Source: Firmicutes bacterium UBA3914 (lineage in GTDB: Bacteria; Bacillota; Limnochordia; Darwinibacteriales; Darwinibacteriaceae). Taken from it: DNA of 37,724 nt. The translations under genes were made by a program, and so were the position numbers. Position 1 is the first letter of the stretch. Every line of letters begins with the position of its first letter. The stretch is taken from NCBI GenBank assembly GCA_002391385.1, contig DGEY01000082.1, forward strand, positions 38,083 to 75,806, written 5' to 3'. The notes under the pieces are model-generated. The model worked only from the letters and a program-made list of their open reading frames with translations. It ran no database searches and was not told where the DNA came from. Of the stretch, positions 14,754-22,804 are shown one piece after another.

Positions 14754-14894
14754 GGTACCCCTCCTTTCCTAAGATGACACAGTTCGGTTCGGAGTCCCGG
14801 GATTCCTCCTTGCCCTTCCTCTCTTTTCCTGTTTTTCCATGGGCGGCAGGATTGAGCCCGCAGCTGGAGAACTCACGCAGTGGGAGGTTATTTG

Positions 14895-15650
14895 ATGAAG
14901 CTCATTTCGTGGAATGTGAACGGCCTGAGGGCCTGCTTGAACAAGGGCTTTCTGGACTTCTTTCGGGAAATTGACGCCGATATCTTCTGCATCCAGGAAA
15001 CCAAACTGCAGGAGGGCCAGGTGCAGCTGGAGCTGCCCGGCTACGAGCAGTATTGGAACTACGCCGAAAAGAAGGGCTACTCCGGCACCGCGGTGTTCAC
15101 CAAGCCCAAACCCTTAAACGTCCGCTTCGGGCTGGGCAAGGAGGAACACGATCGGGAAGGCCGGGTGATTACCCTAGAATATGATTCCTTTTTCCTCACC
15201 AATGTTTACACACCCAATGCCCAGCGGGGCCTGGCCCGTTTGGACTACCGCCTGGTCTGGGATGATGCTTTTCGCTCCTTCGTCCAGGAGCTCAAGCAGG
15301 TGAAGCCGGTGATCATCTGCGGAGATCTCAATGTGGCCCACCAAGAGATCGACCTGAAAAACCCCGAGTCCAACCGCAAAAACGCCGGGTTCACCGATGA
15401 GGAGCGGGGGAAATTCAGCGAACTTCTGGAGGCAGGGTTTATCGATACCTTCCGCCATTTCTACCCCGACAAACGGGATGCCTACACCTGGTGGGCCTAT
15501 TTCGCCAAGGCGCGGGAGCGGAACATCGGGTGGAGAATCGATTATTTCCTAACGTCCCAGGACCTGGAGGAAAACCTGGTGGATGCCCTCATCCACGACC
15601 AAGTGCTGGGCAGCGATCACTGCCCGGTGGAACTACAGGTCCGGCTGTGA
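14895..15650 (+). CDS. xth: Exodeoxyribonuclease III (AP endonuclease, ExoA/Xth family)
   Basis: Base-excision repair enzyme: cuts 5' of abasic sites and removes 3' blocking groups; Mg-dependent, cytosolic. 251 aa from ATG 14895, chosen for GGGAGGT 6 nt upstream and the family start MKLISWNVNGLRA. Catalytic landmarks: Asn in WNVNG, Glu in IQETKLQ, Tyr in NVYTPNAQ, Asp/Asn in CGDLNVAH, a conserved block TWWAYFAKARERNIGWRIDY, and the final Asp/His in GSDHCPVEL. All are intact, so it should be active. Its stop is 19 bp before the next gene, suggesting co-transcription with the SAP/SEC-C protein. Confidence 0.96.
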   Translation: MKLISWNVNGLRACLNKGFLDFFREIDADIFCIQETKLQEGQVQLELPGYEQYWNYAEKKGYSGTAVFTKPKPLNVRFGLGKEEHDREGRVITLEYDSFFLTNVYTPNAQRGLARLDYRLVWDDAFRSFVQELKQVKPVIICGDLNVAHQEIDLKNPESNRKNAGFTDEERGKFSELLEAGFIDTFRHFYPDKRDAYTWWAYFAKARERNIGWRIDYFLTSQDLEENLVDALIHDQVLGSDHCPVELQVRL

Positions 15651-15669
15651 GCAAAGGACGGTGAAGAAT

Positions 15670-16794
15670 ATGGCCAGCCACGCTGCAGGTGGTGCTTTCC
15701 TGTTGGAGTCCATCCTGACCCGGCAGACCAAAGCCGAGCTGATGCAGCTCTGCCGCAAGCTCCAGATTAAGGGAGTGAGCGGCCTGCGCAAATCGCGCCT
15801 GGTTGCCTACTTGCGCCAGCGGCTCCCCGCGGTGATCGCGGGCAAGATGCTCTGTTGGGATCAGTCTATTTACAGCCTGGTGCAGGAAATCACTACGCTT
15901 ACCCAGATCCACCGCCTGGAGGCAGAAGGCAGCAGCCCCGCGGAGGATTATCTCTTGGAGGAGTACGTGGGCTTTCCGGAAACGTATGGTGATCACCTTT
16001 ACCTGATCATTCCCCTGGAGATCCAGGAGCTGTTTTTCGCCCTGGACGGGCCCGCCTACCGCCGCAAGGTGCGGGAAAACACCGAGATTGCCCGCTTAAC
16101 CCGGGGTCTGCTCCACTACTACGGCTGTTTGCCCCTCCATGAACTGGGCAAAATGCTCAACCGCCTCCTGCCCGAGCCGGTGGATGTGGCCAGCATCGGA
16201 GAAGTGCTGCGGGAAATCGGTTTTTACAGCTGGAACATCGTCTTTGAGCGGGGCTATTTCTGCGACGGGCGCCTCACGGATCTGGACTACCTCCTAGCTG
16301 CCCTCCGGGAGCGGCGGGCCCTGGAGTACCGGCCCTTGAGCTACGCTGAGGCCTGGCAGGCGGGGGAGGCATCCTTTTACCACAGAAACATGCGCCAGAT
16401 CCGGGAAGTGGCCAGCTTCCTGCATAAACACCAGCTGGAGGAAGAGGCCCCTTACTTTCTCGACCTCCTCTTCAGCCTGGTGCAAACGGATCTCTCGCCC
16501 CCTGAGATCGTCTATGCCCTCTTGGAGCACATGGAGAGGGCCACCGATGAAGACATCACCGAACTGGCCCTGGTGGTCTTTGATTTCTACCACTGCGTCC
16601 CCCATTGGGTCTTGAAGGGGCATTCGCCGGAGGAGATTATGGAACGGGCCACAAGGCCCGACCCGCCCAGGGAAGATAGACTTAAGCGCAAAGCCATCGT
16701 CTACGACTTCGCCACCAGAAAGCGCCTGAGTCCCGATGCCCCCTGCCCCTGCGGCAGCCAGCTGGACTACGGCCACTGCTGCGGCTCAGCATAA
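15670..16794 (+). CDS. Rho-N/SAP-like and SEC-C domain protein, function unknown
   Basis: A 374-aa protein with two recognisable ends. Near the N-terminus (about 12-50) ILTRQTKAELMQLCRKLQIKG and LRKSRLVAYLRQRLP resemble a Rho-N/SAP nucleic-acid-binding helix pair. The last 20 residues, DAPCPCGSQLDYGHCC, are a SEC-C zinc-binding motif like that at the end of SecA. The middle 270 residues are helical and acidic with no domain I recognise. Start ATG 15670 lies 8 nt after AAGGACGG; GTG 15661 is the alternative. It probably sits in one operon with the AP endonuclease, which together with the SAP-like end suggests nucleic-acid work, but that is inference. A bidirectional terminator follows. Confidence 0.78.
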   Translation: MASHAAGGAFLLESILTRQTKAELMQLCRKLQIKGVSGLRKSRLVAYLRQRLPAVIAGKMLCWDQSIYSLVQEITTLTQIHRLEAEGSSPAEDYLLEEYVGFPETYGDHLYLIIPLEIQELFFALDGPAYRRKVRENTEIARLTRGLLHYYGCLPLHELGKMLNRLLPEPVDVASIGEVLREIGFYSWNIVFERGYFCDGRLTDLDYLLAALRERRALEYRPLSYAEAWQAGEASFYHRNMRQIREVASFLHKHQLEEEAPYFLDLLFSLVQTDLSPPEIVYALLEHMERATDEDITELALVVFDFYHCVPHWVLKGHSPEEIMERATRPDPPREDRLKRKAIVYDFATRKRLSPDAPCPCGSQLDYGHCCGSA

Positions 16795-16796
16795 AG

Positions 16797-16820
16797 AAAT
16801 CCGCACCTCGGTGCGGATTT
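16797..16820. terminator. Bidirectional terminator hairpin
   Basis: AAATCCGCAC, loop CTCG, GTGCGGATTT (10 pairs) lies between the convergent SEC-C and HD genes. It has T-rich flanks on both strands and overlaps the HD gene's stop codon. Confidence 0.85.
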
Positions 16821-17427
16821 ACTTTGTCAGGGAATACTGGCCTTGATACTGCCTATAGAGGTCGTCCAGTTCTTCCATGCAACCCTGGAGAAGCTCGATC
16901 TGGCGGTGAAAAGCGTGGTCCGGGTCCTCCACCTGTGCCGGGAAGTTCGCCTTAAGCTGAGGCAGCAACACCGCGTTTTCCCGCTTGTATTTTTCATAAA
17001 TCCTGCGGGCATCCTCGGAAAAGCCCCCCTCGTCCTTTACCCACTGGAGCAGATCCTGGCAGTTGGCGATGCGGTCCGCCAGCTTGATTCTGGCCGCATC
17101 CTCATCCCTGCAGAGGCTCGGCAAATAATCCTCTTCCCGGCCCGGTTTGCGGGTTAGAAGATCCAAAAGTCTCACCTCAGCGGGACCTAACCCCACCACC
17201 ACCTGCACCTTATCCAGAGTGTAACCCTTGTGGCCGAAGTCTTCCACCACATCATGGAGGATGGCCACGTTGATCAGGTGCATGGCCCGGAGGCAGTCCT
17301 CGTCTCGACCTATGAAACAGAACTTGACCACATCCAGGGGATGCTCCTTACTGTACTTGTCAATGCCCTTCCTGCGCTGTGTACCGTACAGCTCCTCCAT
17401 CAGCTGCCGCGCGTTTTTCCGACTCAC
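16819..17427 (-). CDS. HD-domain hydrolase, SpoT/MESH1-like
   Basis: A 202-aa HD-superfamily phosphohydrolase. The motif spacing fits the (p)ppGpp hydrolase branch: His in KEHPLDVVKF, the HD pair in AILHDVVEDFG and the distal Asp in ARIKLADRIANCQDL; the last block is nearly identical to RelA/SpoT (KLADRxxN). No synthetase, TGS or ACT domain follows, so it could be a small alarmone hydrolase or a relative acting on another nucleotide. The C-terminal third (YEKYKRENAVLLPQL) is helical. Start GTG 17427 lies 12 nt after AGGAG, which is loose. Cytosolic. The 93 bp upstream separate it from the GPH symporter on the same strand. HD family sure, alarmone substrate moderately likely. Confidence 0.75.
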   Translation of the reverse strand: MSRKNARQLMEELYGTQRRKGIDKYSKEHPLDVVKFCFIGRDEDCLRAMHLINVAILHDVVEDFGHKGYTLDKVQVVVGLGPAEVRLLDLLTRKPGREEDYLPSLCRDEDAARIKLADRIANCQDLLQWVKDEGGFSEDARRIYEKYKRENAVLLPQLKANFPAQVEDPDHAFHRQIELLQGCMEELDDLYRQYQGQYSLTK

Positions 17428-17520
17428 CCTCAGCCTTCTCTCCTCTCCCCCGTGCTTACCATCACCTCTTCACTTCTGCACCTAAGGGCGAGTCCCTCCC
17501 GTAAATTAAAGGATTTTGCC

Positions 17521-18894
17521 CTAACCCAGTTTGATCTGTCCCCGGGCTTGGAGATCGCCTAAGATGCGCTGGTACATGGCGCTGTCGATGATGTATTTCC
17601 TCCGGTAAACCCAGTAGCCCACCAGGATGCAGAGGAGGGGCAAAATTAGCATGGCAAACTTCAACAGCACCAGCCCGCCGGCGGTGACATCCGCGGGGGT
17701 GAGGGCATCATTGATCCCGGAGAGGATCACCGTTACCCCCACAATGCCGCTGGCCACTGCACCGGCCACCTTGTAGATCACCGGCTGCAGGGAAAAGGTG
17801 ACGCTCTCGTTGCGCTTACCCAGTTTCCACTGGCCGTATTCCACCGTATCGGTGAGGAACATGAGCATGAGCATCTGGATGAACGCTTCCCCCAAGAAGA
17901 TCAAAATGCCCGCGGGGCCGATCACCAGCATGTTCATGGGGGCAAAGAAGAAGATCAGATAGCCCAGGACCACCATGGCTGTACTGGCGCTGTAGAGGGC
18001 CTCCCGGCTGAATCTCTTACTAAACAGGGGAAAAACGGACAAGGCCCCCAGCTGGCAGAGGCCCAAAATGAGGGCGAAGACCGCGTACATACCCTCATCG
18101 CCGTAAGCGTATTTGAAAAAATACAGTCCGAAGCTGGTGGTGGTCACATAGCCGATGGTGAACAGGCCCATGGACACCGCCGCCCAAAGCAGCTGATCGT
18201 TTTCGGCGATGGCCTTGACCATGCCCCGCAGGGTGGTGGTCTCCTCCAGTTTGAAGATCTCCCGGTTCTCCCGCACCCCAAAAACGGTGATGGCCTGACC
18301 CACCCACATGATCACCACCAGGGCCGCGGTGAACACATGGTAGGCCTGGGTCATGCTGCCCAGCCTTTCCCCCAACATGGTGGTGATGGGTACCAGCCCC
18401 ACCACAACAGCGAAAAGGCCGACGTTGGCACAGATCTTGGCGAAGGCGCCGATTCTCTCCCGTTCCTGCTGATCCACGCTCAAAGCCGGGAGCATGGACC
18501 AGTAGGAGATGTCGTTGGTGGTATAGGCCAGATCCCAGAGGATGAAGAGGATCCCAAACACCACCACGAAACTGGTGCCTTTCAGGCCAAAGTCAGTGAA
18601 CAAGAGGATTGTGATGATCCCCGAGGTGAGGGCCCCCAGCACAATCCAGGGTTTGAACTTGCCGTACTTGGTGTTGGTGTTGTCCACGATCACACCCATG
18701 ATGGGGTCGTTCAAAGCATCGAAGATGCGCCCCACCAGGATGATACCGTTGAGCGCCCACAAGGTGGCGCTGGGTACAGTTAAGACATCCGTGAGGTAGA
18801 ACATGAGGTACATGCTCACCATGGCATAGACCATATCCCGCCCCACGGTGCCCAGGCCGAAGGTGTAGATGTTGCGTTTGGCTGCCTTTTCCAT
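17521..18894 (-). CDS. GPH-family sugar:cation symporter
   Basis: A 457-aa, 12-membrane-segment carrier of the glycoside-pentoside-hexuronide family (MelB/XylP-like), importing sugars with Na+ or H+. It begins MEKAAKRNIYTFGLGTVGRD, with the family's Asp-bearing first helix, followed by YLMFYLTDVL. The cytosolic loop DALNDPIMGVIVDNTNTKYG (about 55-75) is the GPH hallmark, and the central RENREIFKL loop and PALSVDQQERERIG also fit. Start ATG 18894 is 6 nt after AGGAGG; ATG 18900 abuts the SD. It follows the GH13 glucosidase by 10 bp, so the pair is an operon. The substrate is therefore probably an alpha-glucoside such as isomaltose or a short maltodextrin (inference). Confidence 0.92.
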   Translation of the reverse strand: MEKAAKRNIYTFGLGTVGRDMVYAMVSMYLMFYLTDVLTVPSATLWALNGIILVGRIFDALNDPIMGVIVDNTNTKYGKFKPWIVLGALTSGIITILLFTDFGLKGTSFVVVFGILFILWDLAYTTNDISYWSMLPALSVDQQERERIGAFAKICANVGLFAVVVGLVPITTMLGERLGSMTQAYHVFTAALVVIMWVGQAITVFGVRENREIFKLEETTTLRGMVKAIAENDQLLWAAVSMGLFTIGYVTTTSFGLYFFKYAYGDEGMYAVFALILGLCQLGALSVFPLFSKRFSREALYSASTAMVVLGYLIFFFAPMNMLVIGPAGILIFLGEAFIQMLMLMFLTDTVEYGQWKLGKRNESVTFSLQPVIYKVAGAVASGIVGVTVILSGINDALTPADVTAGGLVLLKFAMLILPLLCILVGYWVYRRKYIIDSAMYQRILGDLQARGQIKLG

Positions 18895-18904
18895 GACCAT
18901 CCTC

Positions 18905-20512
18905 CTAGTTTTCCCGCAAGACCACTGCTTCAAAGGGCTCCAGCCGGCCGCCGTAGCTTGTGCGGTCATAGTTGGAAATGACCACTTGGCCCCGGTAGGG
19001 CGCCGCGACAGCTGCCTGGGTGAAGTTGAGCAGGACCAGCAGGGATTCCCGTTCCAGTTTGCGCCTGAAGGCGAACAAGCTCTCTTCAATGGCCACCGGC
19101 TCAAAATCGCCGGCTTTAAGCACCGGGCTCTCCCGGCGCAGGGCGATCATCTTTTTGTAGAAACTGCGGATGGAGTTGGGATCGTTCAGCTGGGATTCCA
19201 TGTTGATTTTAGTGTAGTTGCTGTTCACATCGATCCAGGGCTTTCCGGTGGTAAAGCCCGCGTTGGGCCCCCCGTTCCACTGCACGGGCGTGCGGGCGTT
19301 ATCCCGGGAAGAAGCCTTGATCAGCTTCCACCTAAGGCCCGGGGGGAATCCCAGGCGTTTGGCCAGCTGGTAGACGTTGTGGGACTCGATGTCCCGGATC
19401 TGCTCCATGCTGGTGTAGTCGAAATTGGTCATGCCGATTTCCTGTCCCTGATAGATGAAGGGAGTGCCCTTGAGGGTGAGAAGTAAGACGCAGAGGAGCT
19501 TAGCCGACTGCTCCCAAAACTCCCCCTCATGGCCGAAGCGGGAAACCGAGCGGGGCTGGTCGTGGTTTTCCAGGTAGTTGGCGTTCCAGGGCACCTCCAG
19601 CTGCCACTTGGTGAGGGCCCGGGCCAGGCGCTTGGGACTGAAGCGGCGCTTGAACCACTTGATCAGCAGCTCATCTGCCCCCATATGTTCAAAGGAAAAG
19701 ACCATATCCAGCTCCCCCTGGCCCAAGAAGTCCCTGGCCATCTGCGTTGTGACAAAGACCGTTTCCCCCACGGTGAAGCAGTCGTAGTGATCGAAGATCT
19801 CCCGGCGCAGCTCCTGGAGGATCCGGTGGCAGCCCTCCTGGGAAAGGTAGTGCTCCAAGCCCTTGAGGGCAGGGCGCCACCTGCCGTTTTCCAGGCTGGA
19901 CTTCCAGATGATGTTGATCACATCGCAGCGAAAGCCGGCAATGCCCTTATTCAGCCAGAAGCGGAGGATATCCTTCACCTCCGCCAGCACCTTGGGGTTG
20001 CGGTAGTTGAGATCGGGCTGGTTCTTGGCGAAAAGGTGCAGGTAGTACTCGCCGCTGTGGGGGTCATATTCCCAGGCGGGGCCCCCGAAGAAGCTGCCCC
20101 AGTTGTTGGGGGGCCTTTTTCCCCTGCCCGGCCGCCAGATGTAGTAGTCCCGGTAGGGGCTGTTTTTTTCCCGGCTGCTTTGGAACCAGGGATGCTGATC
20201 CGAGGTGTGATTGATCACCAGGTCCATGACGATCTTGATGTCCCGCTTAGCCGCCTCCGCGATGAGCTGATCCATATCCTCCATGGTGCCAAACTCGGGG
20301 TTGATCCCGGTGTAATCGCTGATGTCATAGCCGTAATCCGCGTTGGGCGAAGGATAGACGGGGCTGAGCCAGATAATGCCCACTCCCAGGTCCTTCAGCT
20401 CATCCAGGTGGGCGATGATCCCCTGCAAATCGCCGATGCCATCGCCGTTACTGTCCTGGAAGCTGCGGGGCCAGATCTGATAGACTACCCGCTCCTGCCA
20501 CCACTTGAGCAT
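18905..20512 (-). CDS. Oligo-1,6-glucosidase / alpha-glucosidase (GH13)
   Basis: Hydrolyses alpha-glucosidic bonds from the non-reducing end of short oligosaccharides; cytosolic (no signal peptide). 535 aa from ATG 20512, chosen for AAGGAGG 8-9 nt upstream and the family start WWQERVVYQIWPRSFQDS. A 13-residue longer form from ATG 20551 also has an SD-like GGGAG. Catalytic residues: nucleophile Asp197 in GFRCDVIN, acid/base Glu250 in VGETVF, third Asp318 in ENHDQPR; calcium-site DSNGDGIGDLQG is present. Region V reads QPDLNYRN, the QPDLN signature of oligo-1,6-glucosidases and sucrase-isomaltase-like enzymes, rather than MPKLN of neopullulanases. The C-terminal beta domain is complete. It forms an operon with the GPH symporter. 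Confidence 0.93.
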   Translation of the reverse strand: MLKWWQERVVYQIWPRSFQDSNGDGIGDLQGIIAHLDELKDLGVGIIWLSPVYPSPNADYGYDISDYTGINPEFGTMEDMDQLIAEAAKRDIKIVMDLVINHTSDQHPWFQSSREKNSPYRDYYIWRPGRGKRPPNNWGSFFGGPAWEYDPHSGEYYLHLFAKNQPDLNYRNPKVLAEVKDILRFWLNKGIAGFRCDVINIIWKSSLENGRWRPALKGLEHYLSQEGCHRILQELRREIFDHYDCFTVGETVFVTTQMARDFLGQGELDMVFSFEHMGADELLIKWFKRRFSPKRLARALTKWQLEVPWNANYLENHDQPRSVSRFGHEGEFWEQSAKLLCVLLLTLKGTPFIYQGQEIGMTNFDYTSMEQIRDIESHNVYQLAKRLGFPPGLRWKLIKASSRDNARTPVQWNGGPNAGFTTGKPWIDVNSNYTKINMESQLNDPNSIRSFYKKMIALRRESPVLKAGDFEPVAIEESLFAFRRKLERESLLVLLNFTQAAVAAPYRGQVVISNYDRTSYGGRLEPFEAVVLREN

Positions 20513-20677
20513 CTTCCCTGCCTCCTTTGCTGCTTTTTCCAGCTGCTGCATATTTCTATCTCCCGTTCGCTGATCCCTCCTTAACCTGGGTCTAACACTT
20601 CCCTTTCCCCGGGGTGAGGATTACAATGATAATGGTGCTGAAGGCAAAGCAGCAGACTCAAGACAGGGGATGGGCAG

Positions 20678-21583
20678 ATGGATGCACAAGTGGCGGCACA
20701 CCTTGGCGAGCTGGCGGCGCTCACAGCCGCCCTTTGCTGGTCTTTGAACTCCTTAGCCTTTGAAGCAGCGGGAAGGCGCGTCGGATCACTGGCGGTGAAC
20801 TACTTGCGGATCTTTGTGGCCTTTCCCCTTTTGACCCTCACCGCCTGGCTCACCCGGGGACTGGCACTACCCCTGGATGCACCCCCCCAGGCCTGGCTCT
20901 GGCTCTCCATCTCGGGGCTTGTGGGCTTTGTGTTCGGTGACATTTTTCTTTTTCGGGCCTTTGTGGAGATCGGCTCCCGCATCTCCCTGCTCATCAGGTC
21001 CCTGGGCCCGCCCATCACCGCTCTGCTGAGCTTCCTGCTCCTGGGGGAAAGGCTGGCTCCCCGGGGGCTTGTGGGCATTTTCCTGGTCACCCTGGGCATC
21101 TCCCTGGTGATCCTGGGCCGCAGCCCCCAGGAGAAAAAAGTGAGGCTGAACCGCCCCTTGAAGGGCGTGATCTACGCCGCCCTGGGGGCTGTGGGTGAAG
21201 CTTTGGGCATGGTTTTAAGTAAGCTGGGCATGGGCTCATACAATGCCCTGGCGGCAACCCAGATCCGGCTCCTCGCCGCCTTTCTCGCCTTCACCCTGAT
21301 CATCACCTGGGGGAAGAAATGGCCGGAGATGGCCAGGGCCCTCCGGGACCTTCCGGCCCTGCGCTTTATTACCCTGGGCGCCATCCTAGGCCCTTTCCTG
21401 GGGGTGGCCGCCGCCCTGTTTGCCCTGCAGCGGACACCGGCGGGCATCGCCTCTTCCCTCACCTCGCTCTCGCCGGTCTTGATCATTCCTTTTTCCATGC
21501 TGATCTTCAAAGAAAAAGTGCTCCCCAAAGAAGTTCTGGGAGCACTGATCTCCATTGCCGGAGTTGCTTTGCTTTTCCTCTAG
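20678..21583 (+). CDS. EamA-family (DMT) transporter
   Basis: A 301-aa, ten-helix membrane protein of the drug/metabolite transporter superfamily with two EamA repeats. The first repeat (about 8-140) contains ALCWSLNSLAFEAAGR and ends SFLLLGERLAPRGLVGIFL. The second (about 155-300) contains ALGAVGEALGMVLSKLG and ends MLIFKEKVLPKEVLGALI. The paired LGE-R and FKEKV motifs before the last helix of each half are typical. Cargo is not predictable; relatives export amino acids or metabolites. ATG 20678 follows GGGGATGGGCAG. It is divergent from the GH13 operon, and its stop overlaps by 4 bp (CTAG) the stop of the convergent ornithine aminotransferase gene. Confidence 0.9.
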   Translation: MDAQVAAHLGELAALTAALCWSLNSLAFEAAGRRVGSLAVNYLRIFVAFPLLTLTAWLTRGLALPLDAPPQAWLWLSISGLVGFVFGDIFLFRAFVEIGSRISLLIRSLGPPITALLSFLLLGERLAPRGLVGIFLVTLGISLVILGRSPQEKKVRLNRPLKGVIYAALGAVGEALGMVLSKLGMGSYNALAATQIRLLAAFLAFTLIITWGKKWPEMARALRDLPALRFITLGAILGPFLGVAAALFALQRTPAGIASSLTSLSPVLIIPFSMLIFKEKVLPKEVLGALISIAGVALLFL

Positions 21584-22782
21584 GCCCCCAGCACCTTCTG
21601 GATGCGCTCCAGGGCCCAATCGATCTCCTCTTTGCTGATCACCAGAGGAGGGGCGAAACGGATGGTCTGTTCGTGGGTTTCCTTGCAGAGGAGTCCCTCG
21701 GCCATGAGCCGCTGGCAGAAGGGGCGGGCCGAGCCGTATTCGGTCTTGATCTCCACCCCGATGAGCAGGCCCCTGCCCCGGATTTCCCGCACGTAGGGGC
21801 TGTTCAGGGCCTTAAGCCCCTCCAGGAAGTAGTTCCCGAGCTGTTCAGCCCTTCCCGGCAGGTCCTCCTCCAGGATGACCTCCAAGGCAGCCTGGGCCAC
21901 CGCGGCACCCAAGGGGTTGCCGCCAAAGGTGGAGCCGTGATCGCCGGGGTTGAACACCCCCAAAACTTCCTCGCTGGCCAAAACCGCGGAGACGGGATAC
22001 ACCCCGCCGCCTAGGGCCTTGCCTAAAATGAGCACATCGGGTTTGGCCCCTTCGTGTTCATAGGCGAAGAGCCTGCCTGTGCGGCCCAGGCCGGTCTGGA
22101 TCTCATCGAGCATCATCAGAAGGTTATGCTCGGTGGCCAGCTCCCGCATCTTGGCCAGGTAGCCCTGGGGAGGCACCACAACTCCCCCCTCACCCTGGAT
22201 GGGTTCGGCCAGGACAGCAACTGTGTGGGGTGTGATGGCCTTTTCCAAGGCTTCCAGGTCCCCATAGGGCACCAGCACAAAGCCCGGCGTGTAGGGTCCG
22301 AACCCGTAGCGGTACTGCTCCTCGCTGGAGAAGCTGATGATGGTCACGGTGCGTCCGTGGAAGTTGTTCTCACAGACGATGATCTCCCCCTGGTTTTCCG
22401 GGACGCCCTTGCGCACAAGGCCCCACTTGCGGGCGGCTTTGATGGCCGTCTCCACCGCCTCGGCCCCGGTGTTCATGGGCAGGGCCTTCCCATAGCCTGC
22501 CAGTTCACAGAGGGTTTTCAGAAACGGCCCCATGGTCTCATTGTGAAAGGCCCGGGAGGTGAGGGTGCACTTGCCCGCCTGCTCCATCAGGGCGGAGATG
22601 ATCTTGGGGTGCCTGTGCCCCTGGTTCAAGGCGGAGTAGGCGGAGAGCATATCCAGGTACTTGTTGCCCTCCACATCCCATACCCACACCCCTTCACCCC
22701 GCTCAATCACCACGGGCAGGGGATTGTAGTTGCGGGCGCTGTACCTATCGACCTCGCGGATGAACTCCTCAGTCCTGGCCAA
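21580..22782 (-). CDS. rocD: Ornithine--oxo-acid aminotransferase
   Basis: PLP enzyme moving the delta-amino group of ornithine to 2-oxoglutarate, giving glutamate semialdehyde and glutamate. 400 aa from TTG 22782, chosen because AAAAGGAG lies 9 nt upstream and the family start follows (REVDRYSARNYNPLPVVI). Highly similar along its length to Bacillus RocD: YLDMLSAYSALNQGHRHPKI, TSRAFHNETMGPF, LPMNTGAEAVETAIKAARKW, HGRTVTIISFSSEE, the PLP-phosphate Asp in MLDEIQTGLGRTG and the Schiff-base Lys in LILGKALGGGVYPVS, then HGSTFGGNPL. It lies 22 bp downstream of the cDPG-synthase-like gene in an operon. It links arginine/ornithine use to proline or glutamate. Very confident of RocD rather than ArgD. 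Confidence 0.95.
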   Translation of the reverse strand: MARTEEFIREVDRYSARNYNPLPVVIERGEGVWVWDVEGNKYLDMLSAYSALNQGHRHPKIISALMEQAGKCTLTSRAFHNETMGPFLKTLCELAGYGKALPMNTGAEAVETAIKAARKWGLVRKGVPENQGEIIVCENNFHGRTVTIISFSSEEQYRYGFGPYTPGFVLVPYGDLEALEKAITPHTVAVLAEPIQGEGGVVVPPQGYLAKMRELATEHNLLMMLDEIQTGLGRTGRLFAYEHEGAKPDVLILGKALGGGVYPVSAVLASEEVLGVFNPGDHGSTFGGNPLGAAVAQAALEVILEEDLPGRAEQLGNYFLEGLKALNSPYVREIRGRGLLIGVEIKTEYGSARPFCQRLMAEGLLCKETHEQTIRFAPPLVISKEEIDWALERIQKVLGA

Positions 22783-22804
22783 GAAGACCAACTCCTTTTT
22801 GCTC

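Noticed and set aside
16741..16794. SEC-C name suggesting selenocysteine in the 15670-16794 product
   Set aside because: SEC-C is a zinc motif named after SecA; the frame has no internal TGA.
21319..22014. Long plus-strand frame across the EamA/rocD junction
   Set aside because: Out of frame with both recognisable genes and without any domain.
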